A stretch of DNA of 64,000 bases from assembly GCA_036971475.1 (NCBI GenBank), contig JBAIZL010000004.1, positions 72,300,393 through 72,364,392 on the forward strand, given 5' to 3'. Positions 11,936-20,539 of the stretch are shown here, in pieces. A program made the translations under genes and the position numbers. The DNA is from Prosapia bicincta (lineage: Eukaryota; Arthropoda; Insecta; Hemiptera; Cercopidae). The notes under the pieces are model-generated. The model had not been told where the DNA came from, did not search any database, and saw nothing but the letters and a program-made list of their open reading frames with translations. Every line of letters begins with the position of its first letter. The stretch's first letter is position 1.

Positions 11936-12753
11936 AATTATTAGGATCAGCGACTACCACTTTGATCGGCGAAATAATTTTATTCCTGGTCAATGTTACC
12001 ATGCTGAACACAAATCTGAAGTTATATTTTATGGCAAACATAAATTAACATAAAATAAACTAACATGCCCTGGCCTAGGTGTTTAGTAACTCTCTAGTCG
12101 CTCGAAATTTTTTATTCTCGTCAAAAAGGCGCGAATCTTAGTCACGTGACCGATTGCCGATTCTCGATGATGAGATGCTTTCCGATTAGCAGAGAGATGC
12201 CACATAACTTTTCAACTGAAAATGGCGCAAATCTGTCATTTTTAGCAGCAAACCAAAATCAACCATCTAGGACCTAAAAGATTCTTTCCGATTGGCCGTC
12301 AGATGCTGCCAGACTTTTCAACCGAAAAAAACGTGTATTTAGTGTGTGTATCTTGCCACACATTATTTATTGAAGCTTGTATGTTCAATGAAAAGCTGGT
12401 TATTGAGGCTTTATGTTCGCAAAACGTACTCCCGGTGAATACGAACAGAAGTGTGATAACAATGAAGATCACTAGTGACTTTAACTTTAGGCGTTTGAAG
12501 GTTGTTTCATTGCCAAAAAAAGTGTGGGTGGAGGGTTTCGGTTTTAGAGAGAACCAAAATAAACATAAACCAACTCTGTGCAATATCAACTTTGTATTCA
12601 CCAAAATACATTTAAGGTAAGTACCTAGGTTAGGTCAGGACAGTTTATTTTGTTTGCCGTAAAAAAACTTCGGATTCATGTTCAGCACGGTCATATTGAC
12701 TAGGAATAAAACAATTTCGCCGTTCAGAGCAGTAATAGCTCATCTTAATAATT
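11936..12753. mobile_element. 818-bp element with about 130-bp terminal inverted repeats
   Basis: The left end AATTATTAGGATCAGCGAC and following CGGCGAAAT, TTTTATTCCTGGTCAATG, CATGCTGAACA, GGCAAACA and CCTAGGT recur in reverse complement from 12753 back to about 12612, with interruptions. The arms are roughly 80 percent alike. The interior (12100-12610) is richer in CpG than its surroundings and contains the short direct repeat TTTCCGATT at 12180 and 12286, each followed about 30 bases later by ACTTTTCAAC. No transposase motif is visible. Class unknown: it could be a non-autonomous DNA transposon or a local inverted duplication. Confidence 0.65.
12303..12620 (+). CDS. Unassigned 105-residue ORF inside the 818-bp inverted-repeat element
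   Basis: Open from ATG at 12303 to a TAA at 12618. The product is Cys-poor with no domain I recognise. The last codons overlap a sequence resembling a splice donor (AAG then GTAAGT at about 12614-12620), so it might be a first exon rather than a complete ORF. The antisense strand is also open for 101 codons, which weakens the case that either is coding. It lies wholly inside the inverted-repeat element and ends at its right arm. No function is proposed. Confidence 0.2.
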   Translation: MLPDFSTEKNVYLVCVSCHTLFIEACMFNEKLVIEALCSQNVLPVNTNRSVITMKITSDFNFRRLKVVSLPKKVWVEGFGFRENQNKHKPTLCNINFVFTKIHLR

Positions 12754-14074
12754 GCCCAGAATTTCTGTAATTTGCTGTTTCTGAAGACTTTCTACACCAC
12801 CAGATATAATTATTCCTGCAATATAGATAACATCTGGATAGTCGAGAATTATGTATTTCTAAATAACGAATGTAAAGAATGAAATTGATATTGTTTATCG
12901 AATATTTAACAAGACAATTTATAGGTTATATTTTCTGCTCAATTTTACATAATCAGTTTCCCAGTTAAAGTTTATTGCTTTGACGGTTTTTGAACCCTTT
13001 ATTGAAATTCATTAAAAAATTTTAATTTAAAGTAAATAATAAACTATATTATAATTGTAAAAAAAACATGAATTTTCATCCAATAATAGTAAGTACCGTC
13101 AGTTCACAGATTTCATTAACTTCTGAAATATTACTCACACCTGACAGCGTGGCTGGTTTGACAAAACTGTCAAGAGTCAAGTACTAACGTATTTGCGACA
13201 CATTAAAATATCAATTTCTTTGCCAATAAGAGCACAGTTCTTAGCGCAAGTGCAGTTACACAAATTAATTGTTGGAGATTAGTAACAAACCATTGGATTT
13301 TTAAAAAAATTATGTTTCTTTAGATTTTTTAATATAAATTGATACAATATTTGGAAATATAAACTAATCACAAACAACTTTTAAAACCTCAAGTAGTCAA
13401 TGTAATTGGCATTTTTAGTATTTTATATTTTTAAGGTTTAGTAGTGGTACACATTCAAAATCAGCTGGGTCTGGCATAGATGTTGGTCTTCTCATGGAAA
13501 TTGTCTTTCAATGAAACCTAATTGTCAAACGAAATAGAAAATTCCTTTTCGCATATTTGAGAACCTGTAGTGATCACACAGATAAAATAATAAAAGTGTA
13601 TACATATAATATTATTCTCGTGCACAATATCTATTATTTTGAACCAAAATGTAAATATTCAGTAGTTATACAATTTAAATGTGTATACGCATTTAACAGA
13701 TTGATTTGTTTCATTTCAACAATATAAAAGATCTTTTTATTCTTTTAATTGATTTCTGTGTAGAAAATGAAGCTGTATGTTTCACACAGAAGTAGATGTT
13801 AATTTTCAAAATAATAGTATAATGTAACCACAAAAAATAACCGTTTCCATAGTGTGACTTTCATTACAATTTGAAAATTGTTACCTGGCTAACCTTAATC
13901 TCAATAAACTAAATCATGACCGACTCATGACTAAATGATAACGCATTGAAATCCCAATAGAATAAAAACTAAAATAATCGGCAAAATGTTTTGTTTAGAA
14001 TACAAACTGACAAAAGCTAAAACAAGACTCTGGACAACTCAGTCAAGTCATTAACTAGGAAAAATTAGACACAG
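12754..14074. other. AT-rich stretch, no gene seen
   Basis: No supported ORF, RNA gene or element end was found. Confidence 0.45.
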
Positions 14075-15344
14075 TAAGGCCGGCCGCATATTACAGTAAA
14101 CAAAATGTCTGCAAAGCGGGGCAACATTGTTGCAACCAAACCAGTCATGATTGTTTGCCTTCAGTCTCTCCGCACACTTGCGCAAACACAACAAAACATT
14201 TTCCATGGAATTATGAAATTCTTGGAAGTGCTCTTTAAGGAGTTTTCTCAAAAACGACCGCACCGTTTACTTTCCTACCCTAGCAATGCATTTTTAGTTT
14301 GACTCAAAATGAGATAGACGAAATCGTTCCTCCTTTGTGGCAAACCTTTTTATTTTTAAACCAAAGAAAATACTGGGTTCATCCATTTGTTGAACACAGG
14401 ACCAGATGTAATTAATTAAAAAAGTTTATTTCTGAATTGAGGCTTTTAAAATTCTGAAGATACATTTAAAAACTATACCCGTATGACAGTGAAAGGTTTT
14501 GGTTATTTATTGAAGGTGATCAAGGAGAAGATAATTAAGCAGGATACCACGTTCCGAAAGGCAGTTTCACCTGAAAAAAAATTATTGGTGGCGTTGAGGT
14601 AAGTAGTCAATAAAAAGTATTAGTAAATAAGAAAGAAAATCAATAGTATATTTTTTCAATACAAATAATTATGAAAGGTGATAATAAGATAAACTGTCTG
14701 TGTCTTGTTCTTGCTGAATATATTTACCGAGTGAATTCATTACATCCACTTTAAAAGCAGTTCTTTTTGCTGGAGGTAATAAATCCACTTCCTCCACAAT
14801 GCCTTTAAAAAATAACAGAGTTGAGGACTCCTTTTCTGTGGGCTTGGTACGGCTTTTTTAAAATTCTATAATGGGTCCTACTACCTCCTCGGTTGAGGAA
14901 GTTTTTGGTTTCACTGATGGAGGAGTAGGAGTAGACGAAGGCATTGTTGAGGTCGAAAGACCTTCTCCTGCTTCTATGACATCTCCTGCTTCCTGAGACT
15001 CTTCTTGGGGAGTATCGGTTTCCTCGTTGGTTGGACCAGACTGCGAATTGCTGATGGTCTTCCTATGGGTGAAATCATTAAATTCGCGTTATAATTTATG
15101 CAAAATTGATTAACTATTGAAAATAGAGAGGAAAATGATAAAATCATACTTACTTTGTTTGCTTCAAACAAGGAGCCAAACACGGACGAACACTGACTGG
15201 CAGGCGGTTTGTTTGGCAAACAGATGCCCGGCCAGGTGTGCGCCTCCACCACCTTCTTCCACGTATTCCTGAACTTTTCAGCCTTCCGCAAACAAAATGT
15301 TTCGTTTGAACATGGTTGTTTGCAGCAGTGTGCGGCCGGCCTAA
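14075..15344. mobile_element. PIF/Harbinger-type element with TAA target duplication
   Basis: Perfect 11-bp terminal inverted repeats GGCCGGCCGCA (14078-14088) and TGCGGCCGGCC (15331-15341) are bounded by TAA on both sides (14075-14077 and 15342-15344). A TAA/TTA duplication with GG...CC ends is characteristic of the PIF/Harbinger superfamily. The sub-terminal regions share AAACAA and the AACATxGTTG context imperfectly. At 1264 bp the element is too short to hold the DDE transposase. It retains remains of the accessory DNA-binding gene on the minus strand. Confidence 0.85.
14690..15291 (-). pseudogene. Harbinger accessory (MADF/BESS-like) protein pseudogene
   Basis: Minus strand. The first open segment, starting at 15291, contains KFRNTWKKVVEAHTWPG and runs to a consensus donor (AAA then GTAAGT at about 15155). 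A plausible acceptor CCCATAG lies at about 15065. The downstream segment reads KTISNSQSGPTNEETDTPQE in a frame one base off the spliced frame. It then runs acid- and Ser/Thr-rich to an in-frame TAA near 14860. Beyond the stop, the tail FFKGIVEEVDLLPP, KRTAFKVDVMNSL resembles the C-terminal BESS motif of MADF/BESS proteins. These are the usual second gene of Harbinger elements, assisting transposase import and DNA binding. The frame slip and the stop make it a pseudogene. Domain naming rests on pattern recognition. Confidence 0.65.
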
Positions 15345-16069
15345 GATTTTGTTAGTATATTTTATACAATCTTTTTAAAATTGCATTTTAAAATGGTCCA
15401 TTTTTTTAAAAATCAAATCATTCAAGTCGTTTTAGTGATCTATCTATGAAAATATATGTAATTAACACTTTGGAATCGATTTAATATCGTCTACTTTACA
15501 GTTTTGTAACTAGGGGAAGATATCATGAAAAAAAATTATAATGGTCTTTATACATGGATGACCTAAAGAATCCATATAGTAGGTTCAGGTAAACAACAAG
15601 ATTGTACTTCAGCACAGCTTTTCCAACCCTGCCAGTCTCTACTGGATAATTTCATGATTCGTTGTTCCTGGTGTGACCTAATTATCAAATTCTACTCTCC
15701 CTATTTCCCTCATCAATCATATTTATCCTTAGCAAAAATTATATGCTCCTTCAAAATTCTCAAGACCTTCTTATAATGACTAACAACATGTTATTTGAAG
15801 TTCTGCATTTTCTTGCATACCAGACATTTTTCCCGAATGACCTGTTCCCTGACGAAGTTATTGTTTATTGTTTAGACATACACAATCCCCATTCAGAATG
15901 TGTATAAGTCGTTTCCAAACACATGCCATGACGTTCTTTTCCATCCAGAAGTTCCAACAGCGTTGGAAGCTTCATTATCCCAGCTTCAGAATTAATTAAT
16001 GTTCTACATCTTGAGGTTTTTCAAGATTTACACTTTTGGTATTAGATTGACAAAAAAACCATTACTTAC
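15345..16069. other. Unassigned stretch, moderate GC
   Basis: 15570-15990 is less AT-rich than its surroundings. On the minus strand a short CxxC...H...H-like reading (CLVCKKM) occurs near 15820, but stops interrupt it. I cannot assign this to a family. Confidence 0.25.
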
Positions 16070-16125
16070 TGATAATTTTTAGCAGACGCGTTTCAGACTA
16101 GGTCAGCGCATTATTCAATGCTGTG
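16070..16125 (-). ncRNA. Partial hammerhead-like motif (GAAA-CGCG-UC)
   Basis: The minus strand reads GACCTAGTC, U, GAAA, CGCG, UC, UGCUAAAAAUU. The helix GAC/GUC, the GAAA box, the CGCG palindrome and the UC step match the 3' half of the hammerhead-like units elsewhere in the window. The 5' core is not recognisable, so it is probably decayed. Confidence 0.3.
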
Positions 16126-16259
16126 AGTCATGGACAAGATGAGTACCATAAGGTGTATGTATATCTTGTCACAGACAAGATCTATTACCATAAATTAAAT
16201 ATATGGGTATATTTAATATACGGCCATATTTAATATATGGCTATATATATAAAGTTATT

Positions 16260-16370
16260 ATTGTTAATTAAAAACAATTGTTCTACCACTAAGTGCAATT
16301 AATTTTTACCTTGTGAGATTAGGTACCTTTCAGTCTTGAAACCATTGTCGAATCACAGTGACCAAGTGTA
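16260..16370 (-). mobile_element. Diverged 3' end of Penelope-like family 1
   Basis: CCACTAAGTGCAATTAATTT, TTACCTTGTGA, GGTACCTTTCAG and ACCATTGTCGAATCACAG follow the same order as in the 3' ends at 29417, 31247 and 53543. No coding part remains. Confidence 0.7.
16311..16358 (-). ncRNA. Hammerhead-like motif, covarying copy of family 1
   Basis: Minus-strand order: TGTGA (stem I), the core with TTCGACAAT, stem II GGTTT-CA-AGACT, GAAA, palindrome GGTACC, UA, then TCACA. Compared with the copy at 31355-31402, stem II changes from GGTCA/TGACC to GGTTT/AGACT and remains paired (with G-U wobbles). The palindrome changes from GGCGCC to GGTACC and stays palindromic. Cores and GAAA are unchanged. Three bases next to stem I do not pair cleanly. 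Confidence 0.5.
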
Positions 16371-16571
16371 TACAGTATACACTTGTATACGCTTATATGA
16401 CCAAGTATATACAGTACAACCATATAAAAGTGTGAAATGAATGAGCCGGCTAAGAAATATCAGTAAAATTATTAAGTGGACTAATATATAAGTGTTGATT
16501 AAAAACTTCAAAATATATAACCCAGCAACTGCAATATATTTGTATACATTTAGTATGTACATATATATGAA

Positions 16572-16612
16572 TAAGATTCACCGAACGTAATGGACTACAA
16601 AATTCAAGAATT
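16572..16612 (+). repeat. Tail fragment of family-A unit
   Basis: AAGATTCACCGAACGTAATG followed by GACTACAAAATTCAAG is identical to the tail of the 9770-9890 unit; the palindromic part is absent. Confidence 0.8.
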
Positions 16613-16698
16613 CTATTATAAAAGTGGACTCTTCAGGGGTTTTGTTCTCTTAATACAATTTATTAAATACGATGCACTCTAAAATCAAAAGGGTCATT

Positions 16699-17630
16699 AT
16701 TTAGAGCAGTGGTTCTCAACCGGTGGTACGCGGGGACATTTCAGGGGGTACGCAGTCATATATTAATAATAACAATAAAAACTGTTACGATGCAACATTT
16801 CCGCATTAAGAATACAATTCCTCCATCTGTGTTTTACAAAGAATAGTGGCAGTTTGACGCTGACCTTGCCGCTACACAAACAACCCGAGTGACTCAATTC
16901 CTTCTCCAATGATATTTCTCTGAAGCCAGAAGTGACTGATGATATCACTAGTCATATGGAAGCCCTTAAAACGAGTTTTGATAAATATTTTAATCAAGAT
17001 TTTTCTAAATATGAGTGCATTAGAAATTCATTTTCAGGGGAATTTCCTAGTCACTCAAAAGAGTGTTTCATCGACCTTACAAGTGACAGCTCAATGAAAG
17101 ATTCGTTTAAAGAAAAATCTTTAATAGACTTTTGGATGGGGACAAAAACTGAATACCCACCAGTGTTCAAGCAAGCAATAATCTTTTTACTTCCATTTGT
17201 AACCTCGTACTTATGTGAATCGGGCTTTTCAGAACTGCTGTACATAAAAAATAAATACAGAAACCGCAATTAGTGTTGAAGAGGACTTAAGAATCAAGTT
17301 GAGTTCAATCGACCCAGATATAGAAAATTTGGTCAAGGACAAACAACAACAACGAGCTCATTAAAGATCTGTTTAAATTTAAATGTTCAATGAACTAATT
17401 TGAGATTGTTTTTAATGTAAGATACATTTCATTTTGTATCTAAGTAAATTCTATGTACATACATACAGTTGTAGAATGCATTTTTATTTTCCTAAACATG
17501 ACCAAATGTAAATTATATATAATTATTTATAAAAATAAAAATATATATAAATATAAGGTGGTACGTCAAAATATCTGAAAATTTCAAGTGGTACGTGGTT
17601 ACTAAAAGGTTGAGAACCCCTGATTTAGAG
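16699..17630 (+). mobile_element. hAT element with perfect 8-bp target duplication
   Basis: The element spans 16707-17622. The terminal inverted repeats begin CAGTGGTTCTCAACC and end GGTTGAGAACCCCTG, followed inward by matching GGTGGTACG and GTGGTACGT segments. The direct repeat ATTTAGAG at 16699-16706 and 17623-17630 is the 8-bp duplication diagnostic of hAT transposons. At 916 bp it is an internally deleted copy keeping only the C-terminal end of the transposase. Confidence 0.95.
16932..17366 (+). pseudogene. hAT transposase C-terminal fragment (dimerisation domain), ZBED5/SCAND3-like
   Basis: A readable frame runs from about 16932 to a TAG at 17271. It contains SLIDFWMGTKTEYPPVFKQA then LLPFVTSYLCESGFSEL and NKYRNRN, the pattern of the hAT C-terminal dimerisation region found in ZBED5/SCAND3-type transposases. 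One inserted base at about 17268 causes the early stop. Read in the shifted frame, the natural C-terminus continues as SVEEDLRIKLSSIDPDIENL, KDKQQQRAH to a stop near 17362. The zinc finger and catalytic regions are missing, so it cannot encode an active enzyme. It lies inside the hAT element and shares its orientation. Confidence 0.85.
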
Positions 17631-17633
17631 CAT

Positions 17634-17705
17634 AGGTTCCAAACTGGAGGGAGAGGCGCACCCCTTGGGGGGCATGAAGACAAGTAGGGGGTGTGAGATC
17701 AGTAG
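17634..17705. repeat. Fragment resembling a hAT terminus
   Basis: AGGTTCCAAACTGGAGGGAG, then GGCGCACCCCTTGGGG, has the look of a hAT end (CAxxGGTTCCCAAACT type). No partner end or target duplication was found. Confidence 0.35.
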
Positions 17706-17814
17706 GAAAATAGGAAGATGAATACTCATTTAGTTAAAATTTAAGTACACAATTTATCGAATTTTAAAACTAAATTTACACCCCAGATTTTTTTTATATA
17801 AGTAATTTCATTTG

Positions 17815-18000
17815 TTGATTCCATCTTCGCGTGAGCTACTAGTAATCACTTACACTTTTAAATGTTTTAAACTTGCCTATAGTAGCACTTACTTTGTTGA
17901 GGACGGCCGTTTCGGGAGATGTGTCCCTTTCTCAACTGAGTTACGGTCTGAGTTGACAAAGGGACACATCTCCCGAAACGGCCGTCCTTAAATAGTTGTT
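17815..18000. repeat. Family-G palindromic unit
   Basis: Outer border TTGATTCCATCTTCGCGTG, then TATAGTAGCACTTACT and GAGGACGGCCGTTTCGGGAG on the left; CTCCCGAAACGGCCGTCCTT on the right. The right arm is shortened. It lies immediately 5' of the Penelope-like coding remnant at 18150-18840. Confidence 0.8.
17949..17990 (+). ncRNA. Hammerhead-like motif of family G, best copy
   Basis: TGAG (17949-17952) pairs with CTTA (17987-17990, one G-U) as stem I. The core is TTGACAA (17953-17959) plus an extra A. Stem II is GGGA/TCCC around loop CACATC. GAAA is at 17975-17978, palindrome CGGCCG at 17979-17984, then UC at the expected cleavage position. Relative to canonical CUGANGA, C3 is U and G8 is A, which could still pair with each other. 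Type-I hammerheads with very short palindromic stem III are known from Penelope-like elements. Confidence 0.5.
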
Positions 18001-18149
18001 AAACATTTCAGTTAAAATTTTATAAAATAAAATTAATAAATTGGCTTTTCTCCTTAGTTTCCAAAAATGTTAATTTTTTTCTAAAAATCTTATTCCTCTG
18101 CTTTCTAATAATATCATCAATAATTTTAAGATAATTTTGCTATACTAAT

Positions 18150-18850
18150 CTTTCTAATTCAATCTAAATATGTTTTATATCCAAATGCATGTTAACTAAA
18201 ATCTATTTAATAAAGTGTTGAAAGTTGTAAATTTGTTTTTTTGGTTGGTTCGATTCTTTTGGAATATTTATCATTAAATATTAGCTTTCTGTAATCATCA
18301 ATTTTATTTTATTCCTATCCCTAATACAACAAACATCAAGAATTTCAATGATAATAATGTTATATTAATTGGAAATGTTGGGATCAATAAATTGTTGAAT
18401 AGTTTTGAATGTTTGGAAATTAGTAAATATGATCCTAGCTTTATTAAACTCTGATAGAAGATCTAGTCTGAAATCTATTTTGAATTTACTTGTAAAGTAA
18501 AATTATTTTTATAAAAATAATTTGGGTCCATTACTTTATTAGGGAATTCTAAAGATAAGAATGAAACATTAGATTAATCAGGTATTTACAATGTAATTGT
18601 AAAGATTGCTCAAGTGTATACTGGGCAGACTAGAAGAGAAGTTTTAACTAGATTTAAAAAACATGTTATGGACAACCAAACAGTTAGTATCCTTAGTGAA
18701 ATCAAGTCTTGCTGCTCATATTGTAGTGACCACATAATGTTTAGATGTTTATAATATTGAGAATGTTAAAATCAATAAATTGTTGAATAGTTTGGAAATT
18801 AGAAAATGTGATTCTAAGATTTTAACCAAATACATTTGAATATATTAATA
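18150..18850 (+). pseudogene. Penelope-like element, second family: GIY-YIG endonuclease end
   Basis: Plus-strand remains of a GIY-YIG nickase distinct from the family at 31-33 kb. GIY is encoded at 18581-18589. After a one-base slip the reading continues NCKDCSSVYTGQTRREVLTR then FKKHV, matching the family motif GIY-x(n)-C-x-x-C-YIGQT-R-x-RFxxH, with YIG changed to YTG. The C-terminal tail reads INKLLNSLEIRKCDSKIL and stops at 18837-18839. A second, diverged copy of this tail lies upstream (about 18360-18450), and text resembling 18440-18540 recurs at 19441-19560, indicating rearranged or tandem copies. Several frameshifts make it non-functional. Family-G and family-C palindromes flank it on both sides and are likely its terminal repeats. 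Confidence 0.7.
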
Positions 18851-18854
18851 ACTT

Positions 18855-19155
18855 TAACATTATTTTATAACTATCTGAACTTTAAATTTTATAAATTTGT
18901 AAAAACTTACTTAGACAGAACGTTTTTGATTGCTACCGATATGTGGCGATCTTTATCCTCATGTGGATGAAGATCGCCACATAATGATCGAAAACGTTCT
19001 GTTTCAGTAAGTTTTCAAGATGAAAATCACCACATAGTGATTGAAAACGTTCTGTCTCGGTAAGTTTTAACAAATTTTCAAGTTCGGATAGTCATAAACT
19101 TATGTTATAGTGATTAATTAAGATTCACCGAACTTAATGGACTACAAAATTCAAA
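18855..19155. repeat. Family-A/C palindromic unit with duplicated hammerhead-like segments
   Basis: Outer arms ACTATCTGAAC and GTTCGGATAGTCATAAAC enclose three copies of a segment related to ACAGAACGTTTT...GATC...ATGTGG. One is on the minus strand (18917-18957) and two are on the plus strand (about 18960-19010 and 19013-19065). It ends with the family-A tail AAGATTCACCGAAC, AATGGACTAC. It starts directly after the stop codon of the Penelope-like remnant, so it is probably that element's 3' terminal region. Confidence 0.65.
18964..19000 (+). ncRNA. Hammerhead-like motif, family C
   Basis: Core TGGATGA (18964-18970; canonical CUGANGA except the first two bases), extra A, stem II GATC/GATC, GAAA at 18990-18993, palindrome ACGT, then UC. 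A tandem copy at about 19017-19051 has GATGA, a perfect 6-bp stem II (AATCAC/GTGATT), GAAA, ACGT, UC. The 5' strand of stem I is not evident in either. Confidence 0.4.
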
Positions 19156-19159
19156 AATT

Positions 19160-19440
19160 TGAACATATGTTATACTTTCCAACAGTGACATTTACTTTTT
19201 TGATTATTGAGGATGGCCGTTTCAGGAGATGTGTTCCATTGTCAACTCAAATCGTAACAATGGTCTCAGACATAGTTACGTCTGCCTTGACAGTGGAACT
19301 CATTTCCCAAAACGGGTGTCCTCAATAATCAAAAACCTAAATGCCACTAAAGGCAAGTGTAACATTCTAGTGTTTTAACTACTTGAAACACAAGTTCAAG
19401 TGTTTTTAGTTTAAAACTAGTAGCTCAAATGAACATGGAA
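19160..19440. repeat. Diverged family-G palindromic unit
   Basis: GATTATTGAGGATGGCCGTT and its mirror TCCTCAATAATCAAAA enclose GTCAACTCAAATCGTAAC. The border AAACTAGTAGCTCAAATGAA follows at 19415. The GAAA box has become AAAA in the right arm. Confidence 0.65.
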
Positions 19441-20040
19441 TAAAATAATGCTAAGGTTTTATTAGATTCTGATAGAGCCCCTATTCCAAATTTTATTTTG
19501 TATTCACTTGTTAAGTAAAACTATGATTTTTATAAAAATATGTTGGCCGGTTACTTTACTTTTTTTGAATAGGAATTAGTATATAAGTATTTGTTTTAGT
19601 GTTATTTTTGTAAGTTGACAATGTGACTTTTTGGTTAGAGGTTTTTGACTATTATTTAGTCTATTTCAAATAATAGTGTTTTACATATAAGCCGCACTTG
19701 AATTTTAAGACAAAATGTATAAAAAAGTAGTTGAAACATTTTGTTATAGACCTGGTACAATGCAAGCCTTAGGATACCAGGCAGAATTCTTACACGAACT
19801 CTTTATTTTAGTGTAAATAGTAGCATTAATTGTTTTAATGGGAATTGACCATGTAATTTGAAGATGTTTTCAAATAATTCCTTCTAGCCTCTGACCTCCA
19901 TCAGCCAATGGTTATCTTTTACATGATATTGCCAGTTTAAGAGACAGTTATTTGTATCTCATAAGTAATTACTGAGTAACTGAGGGAAAACTATTCAATT
20001 ACTTGGGGACGCGTTTTGAAACAATCCTTTAATTAATTTT
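19441..20040. other. AT-rich stretch with a Penelope-like scrap
   Basis: 19441-19560 resembles 18440-18540 (TTTATTAGATTCTGATAGA, TTTATAAAAATATGTTGG). The remainder holds nothing recognisable. Confidence 0.4.
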
Positions 20041-20041
20041 A

Positions 20042-20174
20042 AACTACTTAACTAAGTGAATACGTAATTGCTTACTTGCTGACGCGTTTCAAAACAGTCG
20101 TTCCTTTTACGAAGCTAACACTCTACTAGAGTAGTCGGCAAGTAAGCAATTACGTATTCACTTAGTTAGGTAGT
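20042..20174. repeat. Family-D palindromic unit, compact copy
   Basis: Left arm ACTACTTAACTAAGTGAATA, CGTAATTGCTTACTTGC and right arm GCAAGTAAGCAATTACG, TATTCACTTAGTTAGGTAGT are nearly perfect inverted copies with a short loop. The minus strand gives GAAA, CGCG, UC. Confidence 0.8.
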
Positions 20175-20222
20175 ATAAAATTAGTTTAATCAGTGAATTC
20201 AAGATGATTACATCAAGAAACT

Positions 20223-20429
20223 TCAATCCTTTAATTGATGAAGCCAACCCGCTATTGGCAGAAATCGCTCAAGGTTGTAGGCATATGACTTATGAGTGTG
20301 GAGGGGGTATGGAATAGGGTGTTAGATTTGAAGTGTATCTCTTCACACCCCTCTACACTCATAAATCATAACCTTGGAACCTTGAGCGATCTCTGCCACT
20401 AGCGGGTTGACTTTGTCAATGAAAGAATT
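20223..20429. repeat. Long hairpin, about 90-bp arms
   Basis: CCTTTAATTGATGAAGCCAA, CCCGCTATTGGCAGA, TCGCTCAAGG, CTTATGAGTGTGGAG are mirrored on the right by CTCTACACTCATAA, CCTTGAGCGA, TCTGCCACTAGCGGG and CAATGAAAG. The flanking phrase AATCAGTGAATTCAAGATGA appears both at 20192 and 20496, so the hairpin may be nested within a duplicated family-D border. Confidence 0.7.
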
Positions 20430-20539
20430 ATTTTTAAACTCAATAGCAAGTAAGTTAATAGTTTTCATTCAGTTACTCAATAACTACTTATGATTTAATC
20501 AGTGAATTCAAGATGATTACAACAAGAAACTTAATTTCT

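Noticed and set aside
14051..14302. Open frames on both strands at the left end of the Harbinger element
   Set aside because: They overlap each other on opposite strands, one crosses the TIR and host junction, and neither has a domain.
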